Made by a program: the position numbers and the translations under genes. The notes beneath the pieces are model-generated. The model ran no database searches and had not been told where the DNA came from. It saw only the letters and a program-made list of their open reading frames with translations. 37,771 nucleotides of DNA from Bacillales bacterium (GTDB taxonomy: Bacteria > Bacillota > Bacilli > Bacillales > DASSOY01). This document shows, piece by piece, positions 14,437-22,192 of the stretch. The stretch spans positions 1 to 37,771 of the forward strand of contig DASSOY010000044.1 of NCBI GenBank assembly GCA_035700025.1, read 5' to 3'. Every line of letters begins with the position of its first letter. Position 1 is the first letter of the stretch.

Positions 14437-15650
14437 TATGAGCTCACCTCGCTTTCACTTTCTGTATCGTTTCCAGCGAGCGCTCCAATCAGCGAACCCC
14501 TCACAACGATTCCTTTCAATCGCCCGTTTTCATCGGTTACGGCAAGCGGCGCCTCAGCTCGAGCCATCGGTTCGAACAAATCCGCCAACAGTGTGTCCGG
14601 ACTAACTGAAGGAGTATCAGTCATGAGCACGTCCTCAATGGACTTGTTTTCTTTTATCGCTTGATCAGCGGTGTCTGCCGTCAAATACCCCAACAATTTC
14701 CGTTTCTTATCAACTACGTAAACCGTGGAAACTCCGTGGTCTTTCATTAACTTCAAAGCAACACGCGGTCCGCGGTCTACCGGCACCGTCTCAGCTCTTT
14801 TCATGACGTGGGCGGCAGTCAACACTTTCGATAAATCTACGTCTTCGACGAACCGCTCCACATAATCGTTGGCGGGATCCATTAAGATTTCTTCGGCCGT
14901 GCCGACCTGGACGATTTCACCGTCTTTCATTAAGGCAATGCGGTCACCGATACGCAGCGCTTCGTCCAAATCGTGTGTAATGAAGACAATCGTCTTATGA
15001 ACGGATTGCTGCAAATCCAGCAATTCATCCTGCATGTCTTTGCGGATCAACGGATCAAGAGCACTGAACGCCTCATCCATCAACAATATGTCGGGATCAT
15101 TAGCCAAGGCGCGCGCCAACCCGACACGCTGCTGCATTCCGCCGGACAATTCCGTCGGATATTTGTCGAGATACCCGCCGAGTCCTACGAGTTCCAACGC
15201 TTCTTTCGCTTTTTTCTCGCGTGTCGTTTTCGGAATGCCCTGGATCTCCAACCCGTATTCGGCGTTTTGCAGGATGGTTTTGTGCGGGAGAAGCGCAAAC
15301 TGTTGAAACACCATGCTCATCTTTTTTCTCCGCAACTGCCGTAATTCGTCCTGATTCATCTTCGTAACGTTGCTGTCTCCGACGATAATCTCGCCGGAAG
15401 TCGGTTCGATCAATCGGTTGAGCAGTCGGACGAGCGTTGATTTTCCGCTTCCCGAAAGCCCCATGATCACGAAAACTTCCCCGTTTTGCACTTCGAAGGA
15501 CGCTTGGTTTACGCCTACCGTCATGCCTGTTTTCTTCAATATATCGTCCTTGGACATGTTGTCCTTCAACATACGGAGAGCATCTTTCGGATGTTTTCCA
15601 AATACCTTTGTAATTTTGTCCACTTTAATGGCGACGTTATTTTCGCTCAT
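14436..15650 (-). CDS. opuAA: glycine betaine ABC transporter ATPase with CBS domains
   Basis: The 404-residue protein has Walker A G-L-S-G-S-G-K-S-T near residue 68, the signature L-S-G-G-M-Q-Q-R-V, Walker B I-L-L-M-D-E-A-F-S-A-L-D and a C-terminal CBS pair (about 275-395, V-S-T-V-Y-V-V-D and I-E-D-V-L-M-T-D). In OpuA-type importers the CBS part senses ionic strength. The ATG at 15650 is five bases after GGGGTG; a TTG one codon earlier is also in frame. It is the first gene of the operon, behind a strong promoter. Confidence 0.94.
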   Translation of the reverse strand: MSENNVAIKVDKITKVFGKHPKDALRMLKDNMSKDDILKKTGMTVGVNQASFEVQNGEVFVIMGLSGSGKSTLVRLLNRLIEPTSGEIIVGDSNVTKMNQDELRQLRRKKMSMVFQQFALLPHKTILQNAEYGLEIQGIPKTTREKKAKEALELVGLGGYLDKYPTELSGGMQQRVGLARALANDPDILLMDEAFSALDPLIRKDMQDELLDLQQSVHKTIVFITHDLDEALRIGDRIALMKDGEIVQVGTAEEILMDPANDYVERFVEDVDLSKVLTAAHVMKRAETVPVDRGPRVALKLMKDHGVSTVYVVDKKRKLLGYLTADTADQAIKENKSIEDVLMTDTPSVSPDTLLADLFEPMARAEAPLAVTDENGRLKGIVVRGSLIGALAGNDTESESEVSS

Positions 15651-15702
15651 CAATTCACCCCGCTTTTTTCATCATGCGGACATCCGCTGAAGGCCGTTAA
15701 CT

Positions 15703-15731
15703 ACTATACAAAAGATTATCGATGATGACAA
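15703..15731 (-). promoter_or_regulatory. SigA-type promoter of opuA
   Basis: TTGTCA (15726-15731), a 17-nt spacer and TATAGT (15703-15708) on the minus strand form a near-consensus promoter about 50 bases before opuAA. Confidence 0.7.
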
Positions 15732-15755
15732 TTAATTTGTTTTATAAAATTTGTT

Positions 15756-15770
15756 TGTTTGGTACAAACA
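15756..15770. promoter_or_regulatory. palindrome upstream of the opuA promoter
   Basis: TGTTTG-GTA-CAAACA has perfect six-base arms and lies about 25 bases upstream of the opuA -35, in AT-rich DNA with further TTTG repeats. It is a candidate site for an osmotic or choline-type regulator (GbsR-like); no such gene is in the window. The rest of the 331-base gap to the DUF3267 gene shows only promoters. Confidence 0.4.
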
Positions 15771-15880
15771 GTTTTTTCTGTACAGAATTGCAACGATGTC
15801 GACATCAATCGTCCGCACCTTACTCTATACCCGTTTTTCACGGACAGAAACCTTTTTTGCGTTTTTTTTGAGAAAACCTA

Positions 15881-15909
15881 TTGATTTCCGGATGAAAACG
15901 TAATAAAGT
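15881..15909 (+). promoter_or_regulatory. possible SigA promoter of the DUF3267 gene
   Basis: TTGATT, a 17-nt spacer and TAAAGT lie about 70 bases before the ATG. Confidence 0.4.
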
Positions 15910-15981
15910 AATTGGAGAAATTGCCGGCGGCGGATTCCAATGGATCCGCCGCCGCATCGTGATATGGCAGGGGGGATACAC

Positions 15982-16527
15982 ATGAACTGTTTGAAATCGG
16001 TCCGTTTTGCACGCGACTATGGCTCAATCCGGATAACGATCGTTTCCATCGGTGCGATGCTCGCTTTCTTCACGGTTTTTTACGTAGCCTATATTGGACT
16101 TCATCCGAATCTCGTCGTCACACGGTTCAACCCTCCCGTCTTTACGGCATCGGTACTCATCGTTTATCCGTTGCACAAATTGTTCCATTGTCTGCCTGTT
16201 TGGGCTGCCGGAAAAAAGGCGTGTTTCACCGTTGCCATGAATGATCATCGCATCCCGATGCTGTATTGCGACATCCGCCAACCGATTTCGCGCAACTTGG
16301 CCATTGCCTGCGTCACGTTTCCAATCGCAGCCGTTACGGCTGTCACGATCGCGGTTTGTGACTGGAATCCGTTCCTTCTTCCTTACATGGCTTTGATTGG
16401 CGCCGTCAACGTCGGCTTGAGCGTAACCGACTGTATTTACGCCTCCTACTTGTTGAAAGCGCCGGCGAACACGTACATTGAAGACTTTCGCGACGGATTT
16501 CATATCTTGATCCAAACGATGAAATAA
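15982..16527 (+). CDS. DUF3267 family membrane protein
   Basis: The 181-residue protein has about four hydrophobic helices. After the second comes Y-P-L-H-K-L-F-H-C-L-P-V-W, the His-containing stretch of DUF3267 proteins (where it is often H-E-x-x-H and read as a possible zincin site). Here the Glu is replaced by Lys and the spacing H-K-L-F-H keeps both His, so peptidase activity is doubtful. The end shows I-G-A-V-N-V-G-L-S-V-T-D and a Y-I-E-D-F-R-D-G-F-H-I-L tail. The start is the ATG six bases after AGGGGGG. It lies near prsA, a position I associate with this family in Bacillus relatives. Confidence 0.65.
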   Translation: MNCLKSVRFARDYGSIRITIVSIGAMLAFFTVFYVAYIGLHPNLVVTRFNPPVFTASVLIVYPLHKLFHCLPVWAAGKKACFTVAMNDHRIPMLYCDIRQPISRNLAIACVTFPIAAVTAVTIAVCDWNPFLLPYMALIGAVNVGLSVTDCIYASYLLKAPANTYIEDFRDGFHILIQTMK

Positions 16528-16538
16528 ATGATCGGCGC

Positions 16539-16570
16539 AAAGGCACCTCTTGCCCATCAGAGGTGCCTTT
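16539..16570. terminator. bidirectional terminator
   Basis: A perfect 12-bp stem (AAAGGCACCTCT / AGAGGTGCCTTT) with an 8-nt loop lies between the convergent DUF3267 and YpmS-like genes and ends in TTT on both strands. Confidence 0.8.
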
Positions 16571-16571
16571 G

Positions 16572-17165
16572 TCATTCCGTCTCCGGGAGCGTGTAAACCG
16601 CGAACGTGATTTTGTTTTTTTTCAAATCGAACGTTTTGGCTGCAAGATAAAACTGATCCTCGATATGAATGCTCTTTAAGTCGACGTATACTTCCTTCTT
16701 TTTCGGAGCGATCTTGATCGACTTCGGCAAATCCGCGCTGTCCTTTATGTATTTGAGAACGCTCGGCACCGGAAGCTGAAGCAGCCCTAAACGGATCGAT
16801 TTCTCTTTCAAAATCATGTTCCCGTTGCGCAAGACTTTCGGTTCCATTTTCATCGCGAATTCAATGTCCGAACCGAGGAAGTCCAAGACGCCTTTAATGA
16901 TCAAATCCTTTTTCATGACCACTTTATAGCGAATGCGGTCCATCCGGTTGTAACGCTTGATTCTTGCATTAATCATCGGCTGCAGTTGCTGTTTCGTCGT
17001 CGATACGCTGAAAATCGGTTTCCCCGGCTCAACATCTCCTTCGATCGAAAACGTGCTGTCTCCGGCTTCCGGCAAATAATGTTGATACAACCCGTACAAA
17101 ACAGCCAAAAAAGCGGCAAACACGATCAGCAAGGCAAAAAAAGCGAATTTCCAACCTTTTTTCAA
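16572..17165 (-). CDS. YpmS family (DUF2140) membrane-anchored protein
   Basis: The 197-residue protein begins with a short basic stretch and one membrane helix (about 6-28, F-A-F-F-A-L-L-I-V-F-A-A-F-L), followed by an outer domain. Typical elements are F-S-V-S-T-T-K-Q-Q-L and the C-terminal basic-acidic strands. This is the single-helix layout of YpmS. Function is unknown. I chose the TTG at 17165 because GGAGG lies seven bases before it; the longer frame upstream lacks a site. Confidence 0.65.
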   Translation of the reverse strand: MKKGWKFAFFALLIVFAAFLAVLYGLYQHYLPEAGDSTFSIEGDVEPGKPIFSVSTTKQQLQPMINARIKRYNRMDRIRYKVVMKKDLIIKGVLDFLGSDIEFAMKMEPKVLRNGNMILKEKSIRLGLLQLPVPSVLKYIKDSADLPKSIKIAPKKKEVYVDLKSIHIEDQFYLAAKTFDLKKNKITFAVYTLPETE

Positions 17166-17237
17166 GTTCTCTCCTCCAGACGCATGGTTGTATGTTCGTA
17201 ATGTATCATACCCGCTTTTCGATGTTAACAACTAGGA

Positions 17238-17258
17238 TTATCACAAAAAATTTGATAA
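17238..17258. repeat. short inverted repeat between divergent genes
   Basis: TTATCA-N9-TGATAA lies in the spacer between the YpmS-like gene and the small membrane gene. It is operator-like but may be chance in AT-rich DNA. Confidence 0.25.
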
Positions 17259-17297
17259 AGTAATAGTATATGATTTTTGAGTACGGAGGTATCTTTC

Positions 17298-17486
17298 ATG
17301 GTTCTGGTGGTCTTTGTCATCTTCGCGGTATTTGCGCTGCTTGCGTTCAATCACCTCGCCAACACCCTTTGCGTGAAGAAAAATCTTTCCAAGGATAAAC
17401 AAAAAGTCGTTTTTCGCTGGTTTAATGTTTTGGTGACCATCTGGCTCGTTTCTTCGTACTGCGACATCTTCCTTTCCATCCAGTGA
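17298..17486 (+). CDS. small two-helix membrane protein
   Basis: The 62-residue protein has a hydrophobic helix at about 2-20 (V-L-V-V-F-V-I-F-A-V-F-A-L-L-A-F), a basic loop (V-K-K-N-L-S-K-D-K-Q-K) and a second at about 43-60. The ATG at 17298 is eight bases after TACGGAGG. No family is recognised. The 200 bases that follow contain the prsA promoter. Confidence 0.6.
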   Translation: MVLVVFVIFAVFALLAFNHLANTLCVKKNLSKDKQKVVFRWFNVLVTIWLVSSYCDIFLSIQ

Positions 17487-17605
17487 CTTCGGGAAGCTTT
17501 CAATATGGACAACTGCCGCCGCTTCCGGCTTCCTCTTCGATTCTCTTGTTAATGACAGCCATCCGTAACAGGAACGTGTAATTTTTTTGATATTTCTTTC
17601 CCTGC

Positions 17606-17635
17606 TGTCCATCATAGCCGAAAATATGCTATAGT
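17606..17635 (+). promoter_or_regulatory. SigA-type promoter of prsA
   Basis: An extended -10 TGCTATAGT (17627-17635) has TGTCCA (17606-17611) 18 bases before its TATAGT. The leader would be about 50 nt. Confidence 0.55.
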
Positions 17636-17690
17636 AATGAAGGTGTTCTCAACTGGACAACCTAAAGGTTATTAACAGGAGTGGATGATT

Positions 17691-18581
17691 TTGAAAAAAT
17701 TACTAACGGCTGTCATGGCCGGATTGTTGGTATTTGCCCTTTCCGCTTGTTCGAACAACGGCGGCGACGAAGTGATCGTGAAAACAGACGCCGGGAACGT
17801 GACGAAGAGCGAATTCTATAAACAATTGAAACAAACCGCCGGCAAACAAGTGTTGCAGCAGATGGTGTACGAGAAAATTCTTGACAAGAAATACGACGTC
17901 TCAGAAAAGTTGGAAAAGGAATTCAACAAATACAAAGATCAGCAAGGCGATCAATTCGAAACGTGGCTCCATTCGCAAGGATTTCAAAATGAGGAGCAAT
18001 TTAAGCAGCAATTGAAATTAAGCCTGCTCATCGAAAAAGCGCGCATGGACGGCGTGAAAATTACCGAAGACGAGATGAAGGAATACTATGACAAGCATAA
18101 AGTCGACCAATTCACCGAGTTGAAGGTGAGCCATATTCTCGTCAAAGAGGAATCCAAAGCCGAATTGATTGAGCAAAAATTGAAAAACGGTGCAGACTTT
18201 GCCGAATTGGCGAAAAAATATTCCGAAGATCCCGGTTCCGCGAAAGACGGTGGAAACGTCGGTTATGTCACGAAAAACAGCCAAATGGTGAAGCCGTTCC
18301 TCGACGCTGCGTTTAAGCTCGACGTCGGAGAAGTGAGCAAACCCGTGAAATCGCAATTCGGTTACCATATCATTAAAGTGACCGACAAGAAAGTGAAGTC
18401 TTTCAAAGAAGTGAAAGATCAAATCAAGCAAACGCTGAAGCAGCAACAAGCGAAACCGCTTGAAGAAGTGTTAAGTGAATTGAACAAAGAAGGCAACATC
18501 AAAGTAAAAGACGACGACTTCAAAGACTTGTTCAAGGTTGAAAAAACAGATGAGAAAGACAAAAAGTCCGACAGCAAATAA
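17691..18581 (+). CDS. prsA: foldase lipoprotein PrsA (peptidyl-prolyl isomerase)
   Basis: The 296-residue protein has a lipoprotein signal ending L-S-A-C (Cys about 20), an N-terminal helical chaperone part, a parvulin domain (about 130-225, from V-S-H-I-L-V-K-E through G-A-D-F-A-E-L-A-K-K-Y-S-E-D and F-G-Y-H-I-I-K-V) and a Lys/Asp-rich C-terminal helix. It acts outside the membrane to fold secreted proteins. I place the start at the TTG at 17691, nine bases after AGGAG; the ATG at 17685 is only three bases from it. A strong terminator follows. CssRS, which reads folding stress, lies 1.4 kb further on. Confidence 0.95.
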   Translation: MKKLLTAVMAGLLVFALSACSNNGGDEVIVKTDAGNVTKSEFYKQLKQTAGKQVLQQMVYEKILDKKYDVSEKLEKEFNKYKDQQGDQFETWLHSQGFQNEEQFKQQLKLSLLIEKARMDGVKITEDEMKEYYDKHKVDQFTELKVSHILVKEESKAELIEQKLKNGADFAELAKKYSEDPGSAKDGGNVGYVTKNSQMVKPFLDAAFKLDVGEVSKPVKSQFGYHIIKVTDKKVKSFKEVKDQIKQTLKQQQAKPLEEVLSELNKEGNIKVKDDDFKDLFKVEKTDEKDKKSDSK

Positions 18582-18590
18582 GCGACTATG

Positions 18591-18624
18591 AAATGAGCCT
18601 CCCGCGTTCGCGGGAGGCTCATTT
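18591..18624. terminator. bidirectional terminator between prsA and yhaL
   Basis: A perfect 15-bp stem (18591-18605 with 18610-18624, GTTC loop) begins AAATGAG and ends CTCATTT, so T residues follow on both strands between two convergent genes. Confidence 0.9.
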
Positions 18625-18625
18625 G

Positions 18626-18907
18626 TCATTGGGCGGCGTCGTGTTCGCGCCGTTCCCTTTCGCGTTTCATCCGGCGCATGAAAATGTCGCCTTCTTCCTC
18701 AATCCATTCCTGATCGGCATCATAATCTTCTTTCGCTAAACGGACGAATTTGAAACCGCTGTAGAGGATGCCGGCAATGATTAAATAAACAAACCACGGG
18801 ACGTGCGTCAGAAATGCATAGGCGGCGGAAAACCAATCCGTCCACAACAGGATCATCACCGCCGCGATCGCCGTCAATGTCGTCCATCCTTGCGCTTTGC
18901 TGCTCAT
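18626..18907 (-). CDS. yhaL: YhaL family membrane protein
   Basis: The 93-residue protein has two hydrophobic helices (about 8-30 and 36-52) and a highly charged tail with I-E-E-E-G-D-I-F-M-R-R-M-K-R-E-R-E-R-R. The second helix and tail match the shorter B. subtilis YhaL, which is linked to sporulation; this one has an additional N-terminal helix. The ATG follows AGGGGGGAGA. It lies between prsA and yhaM, as in B. subtilis. Confidence 0.75.
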   Translation of the reverse strand: MSSKAQGWTTLTAIAAVMILLWTDWFSAAYAFLTHVPWFVYLIIAGILYSGFKFVRLAKEDYDADQEWIEEEGDIFMRRMKRERERREHDAAQ

Positions 18908-19009
18908 AATCTCCCCCCTGAATACCGGCCGATCGTTCTTTGTCCTTTTCGCAAAGACAAGCCATTTGTTTCATGTTTATGAGGGAGCGGCAGCGATTAT
19001 AACCGAAAA

Positions 19010-19975
19010 TTAACCGTCTTCCCCGCCCGTGGTCTCAGGAAGGCTCGGTTTATAAAAAGACCGGTAATCGAGCGGTTGGATGCGTTCAGTGAACGCACCA
19101 GGTTCCGTAATCTCCAACGCGCGGTCCATCATGTTCATGCGCGCGTCGAGATTGTCGATCATGTGAAGCACTTCCGCCTCTTTGATCAACGGCGCCTTTG
19201 GGCTTCCCCACTCCGCCTTCCCGTGATGACTTAACACCATGTGCTGCAACAAAGTCACTTCTTCCCCTTCAATACCAAGTTCCCGCGCCGTATCACCGAT
19301 TTCGCCGATCATGATCGGAATATGGCCAAGCAATTTGCCTTCAAATGTGTAAGAGGCGGAAATGGTGCCCGAGAGCTCCTTGACCTTCCCGAGATCGTGG
19401 ACAATGACACCGGCGTACAACAAATCGGAATTCAACGAAGGGTACAATTGCGCGATCGCTTTCGCAAGTTTTAACATCGAAACGACATGATACGCAAGTC
19501 CGGAAATGTATTCGTGATGGTTTCTCATCGCCGCCGGATACGTAAAAAATGCTTCTTGATGATTTTTCACCAATTGCCTCGTCAGCCGTTGCAGCTTCGG
19601 ATTTTTCATTTCGAAAATGTACCGGGTAATTTCGTCGCCCATTTCTTCGATCGTCAACGGCGCCGACTTCAAGAAATCGCCGATTTTCACCCCGTCTTCC
19701 GACGCAGCAAGCCGCAACGTCTTCAATCGCAACTGACTTTTCCCGCGAAAACTCGTCATTTCCGCGGTCACCTTTACAATTTTTTCGGCGACATACGCCT
19801 TTTCGTCATCTCCCGAACAATCCCACAACTTCGCTTCAATTTCACCTGTCCGATCTTGCAGCATGAGCGTCAAAAACGGCTTTCCGTTACTCGCCACCGC
19901 TTTTTTCGCCGAGCGGATCAGCATGAATTTTTCCACCGTTTCCCCGATTTCAAATTGATGAATGCCTTTGTCCAT
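19010..19975 (-). CDS. yhaM: 3'-5' exoribonuclease YhaM
   Basis: The 321-residue protein has an N-terminal OB-fold nucleic-acid-binding domain (about 10-95) and a C-terminal HD domain (about 155-290) with G-L-A-Y-H-V-V-S-M, the metal-binding V-I-V-H-D-L-G-K and H-M-V-L-S-H-H-G. This is YhaM, which degrades RNA and single-stranded DNA in the cytoplasm. The ATG at 19975 is eight bases after GAGGAGG. It may be transcribed together with yhaL and lies after cssS with a gap of 36 bases. Confidence 0.93.
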   Translation of the reverse strand: MDKGIHQFEIGETVEKFMLIRSAKKAVASNGKPFLTLMLQDRTGEIEAKLWDCSGDDEKAYVAEKIVKVTAEMTSFRGKSQLRLKTLRLAASEDGVKIGDFLKSAPLTIEEMGDEITRYIFEMKNPKLQRLTRQLVKNHQEAFFTYPAAMRNHHEYISGLAYHVVSMLKLAKAIAQLYPSLNSDLLYAGVIVHDLGKVKELSGTISASYTFEGKLLGHIPIMIGEIGDTARELGIEGEEVTLLQHMVLSHHGKAEWGSPKAPLIKEAEVLHMIDNLDARMNMMDRALEITEPGAFTERIQPLDYRSFYKPSLPETTGGEDG

Positions 19976-20011
19976 CCGAATTTCCTCCTCACAACTTTTC
20001 AATACTCGCCC

Positions 20012-21379
20012 TCAAGCCTCCGCCGCTTTCCCGGCAACCGTTACGACAAATCGTACGCCGTCCGCTTCGTTTTTCACTCGAATTTCACCGCCGTGCAGGT
20101 CAACGATGCTTTTCACAATCGCCAAACCAAGTCCGAATTTCCCTTTCGCTCCTTTATAAAAAGGATCGAACAAATGAGCGAGATCTTGCTCGGCGATCGG
20201 CTGCCCATCATTATACACTTCGAGCTTCATGTGCTCCCCGACCTTCGCTGCATGCAGCTGGATCTCTCTTTCCGCATACCTGAGCGCGTTTTCCAGTAAA
20301 TTTTCAATCAACACTTGCCATTGCTGACGATCGACGTAAAACACGGCATCTTCGCCCGAAATCGCAATTCGAAGACCTTCCTGTTGTACCGCCAGACGTT
20401 CGACGACATCAGTGACGATCGACCCAAACCGGACTTCGGTCCGCTGCGGCGATTCATTTTTTAATGCATCGAGCTTCGTATAGTACAGCAATTCTTTCAC
20501 GCGCTGCTCCATGCGGCCCGCTTCACTGATGATGACGTCCATCGTTTCCCCGAGATCCCCTTTCGGGAAAAGGCCGTCTTTTACCGATTGTGCGTAACTG
20601 TTGATGATCATGATCGGCGTTTTCAACTCGTGAGACGCATGTTGAATAAACGTCTTCTGTGATCGGTCGTAACGAAGCAAATTTTGCCGCATGTGCTCAA
20701 ATTGGTCGGACAGCCGCTGAAATTCATCGCTTTGCCCCCAGCGAAACGACGTTTGCCAATTTCTGCGCGCGATTTGTTCGAACCGGTCGCCGAGCATCGT
20801 CAACGGACGGCGCAAATAACGTGACAGCCAAAATGCAGGAACGATACTGAGTACGCCGACGATGGCCAACACGACGAGTAATCGCGTCCACAGCGTTTTA
20901 ACCAAACTGTTTCGGTAATTCCCCCACATGTAGGAGATCAAATAGACCGGTTGGCCGTTAAAGTTCTTTTTTCGAATGACGTAAAACAGCGTCCCGTCCT
21001 TATAATGCAATTGATAGCGGCCAAGGTTCTTCGTTTGGTTTCCCGCATGCTGCCCCATTTTGCGCAGAACTTCATCTGGAACGGATTCCCCCCATAATAA
21101 CGTGAGCTCGTTCGTAACGATAAGGTGACTGACGGAAAGCGCGGCGTTACGGCTTTCGAGGAACCCTTTTTGGTCCGCTTCGGGACGGAGTTGGGAAGGT
21201 TTTGAAATGACATGAAATTTTTCCCGCTGTTGCTGCTCGATGATTTGATAAGCCTGTTGTTTCAACGCCCCCTGGATTGAAATCGGGTAGACGACGGCGA
21301 TGATCACTCCGACGAACAATACGAGCGCCATGAACGAAATCCAAATCCGCTGTGTTAACGTAAGGTTAAGAAATTTCAT
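20012..21379 (-). CDS. cssS: secretion-stress sensor histidine kinase CssS
   Basis: The 455-residue protein has two membrane helices (about 12-32 and 165-187) around an outer sensor domain of about 130 residues, then HAMP, the phosphoacceptor H250 in Q-H-A-S-H-E-L-K-T-P, and an ATPase domain with E-N-L-L-E-N-A-L-R-Y and G-L-G-L-A-I-V. The stretch Y-A-Q-S-V-K-D-G-L-F-P-K-G-D-L and the Y-x-x-S-L membrane-near region resemble CssS of B. subtilis. It senses misfolded exported protein. Its ATG lies within the end of cssR (14-nt overlap), so the two are coupled. Confidence 0.85.
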   Translation of the reverse strand: MKFLNLTLTQRIWISFMALVLFVGVIIAVVYPISIQGALKQQAYQIIEQQQREKFHVISKPSQLRPEADQKGFLESRNAALSVSHLIVTNELTLLWGESVPDEVLRKMGQHAGNQTKNLGRYQLHYKDGTLFYVIRKKNFNGQPVYLISYMWGNYRNSLVKTLWTRLLVVLAIVGVLSIVPAFWLSRYLRRPLTMLGDRFEQIARRNWQTSFRWGQSDEFQRLSDQFEHMRQNLLRYDRSQKTFIQHASHELKTPIMIINSYAQSVKDGLFPKGDLGETMDVIISEAGRMEQRVKELLYYTKLDALKNESPQRTEVRFGSIVTDVVERLAVQQEGLRIAISGEDAVFYVDRQQWQVLIENLLENALRYAEREIQLHAAKVGEHMKLEVYNDGQPIAEQDLAHLFDPFYKGAKGKFGLGLAIVKSIVDLHGGEIRVKNEADGVRFVVTVAGKAAEA

Positions 21380-22046
21380 AGGAAACAATCCTGTAACCGG
21401 ACCCGTACATCGTTTCCAAGTCGAGGCGCGGCATTTTTTTGCGCAGCCGGCGAATGACATCGTCCACCGCGCGATCGGAACCAAAATAGTTTTCGCCCCA
21501 AACGGCGCGAAGAATCTCCTCCCGGGATTTTGTTTCTCCGAGATGATTCAGCAGATAAAGAAGCAAATCGAATTCTTTCGTCGTTAAATCAACCTCTTCC
21601 CCGTTTTCAGCGACGACTTTTCTTGTCAACGGATCGACGCAATAACTTGACACGTGGTACTTCTTTAACGGTGCACCGGCTTCGTATACGCGGCTTAACA
21701 ATTTTCGCACGCGAATGACAAGTTCTTTCGGCAGGAACGGCTTGGCCAAATAATCGTCGCTGCCGAGTTCCAGACCGAGAATGCGGTCGAGATCCTGATC
21801 ACGGGCGGATATGAAAACAACCGGCACATCGGATTTCGCTTTAATTTTGCGCAGCAATTCGTAACCGTCGACGCCGGGAAGCATGATATCGAGAACCCAG
21901 AGATCAAACTCGCTGTCCAACTGCGAGAGAACTGAATCGCCGTCGTGAAAGACCGAGACGTCCCAGCCTTCTTTTTCCATGTACGTCTTTAACACTTGAG
22001 CGAGATTGTTTTCGTCTTCGACGAGACCGATATGATAACGCGGCAC
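21366..22046 (-). CDS. cssR: response regulator CssR (OmpR family)
   Basis: The 226-residue protein has a receiver domain with phosphoacceptor D53 (W-V-L-D-I-M-L-P-G), K102 and the acidic pair near residue 11, then an OmpR-type winged helix (T-T-K-E-F-D-L-L-L-Y, V-D-D-V-I-R-R-L-R-K-K). Stretches such as F-I-S-A-R-D-Q-D-L-D-R-I-L-G-L-E-L-G-S are close to B. subtilis CssR, which drives htrA/htrB quality-control proteases. No htr gene is seen in the window. I take the GTG at 22046, eight bases after AAGGTG; a TTG at 22067 has no site. Confidence 0.85.
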   Translation of the reverse strand: MPRYHIGLVEDENNLAQVLKTYMEKEGWDVSVFHDGDSVLSQLDSEFDLWVLDIMLPGVDGYELLRKIKAKSDVPVVFISARDQDLDRILGLELGSDDYLAKPFLPKELVIRVRKLLSRVYEAGAPLKKYHVSSYCVDPLTRKVVAENGEEVDLTTKEFDLLLYLLNHLGETKSREEILRAVWGENYFGSDRAVDDVIRRLRKKMPRLDLETMYGSGYRIVSYEIS

Positions 22047-22166
22047 ATTCCCCACACCTTCCGACAAAATGGTACACGCTTTAATTCTGTTATACCATAC
22101 CGCAGCGCCGCAATCATGGGAAGAACGATGAAAAATGATGTAAATCTACCCATAATCTGAAGATAC

Positions 22167-22192
22167 AAAAAGACCGAAGATATGCTCCGGTC
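22167..22192 (-). terminator. terminator of the AI-2E-type transporter gene
   Basis: A short stem GACCG / CGGTC (22172-22192, extendable by A-T pairs) is followed by five T residues on the minus strand. The stem overlaps the stop codon of the gene. Confidence 0.6.
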
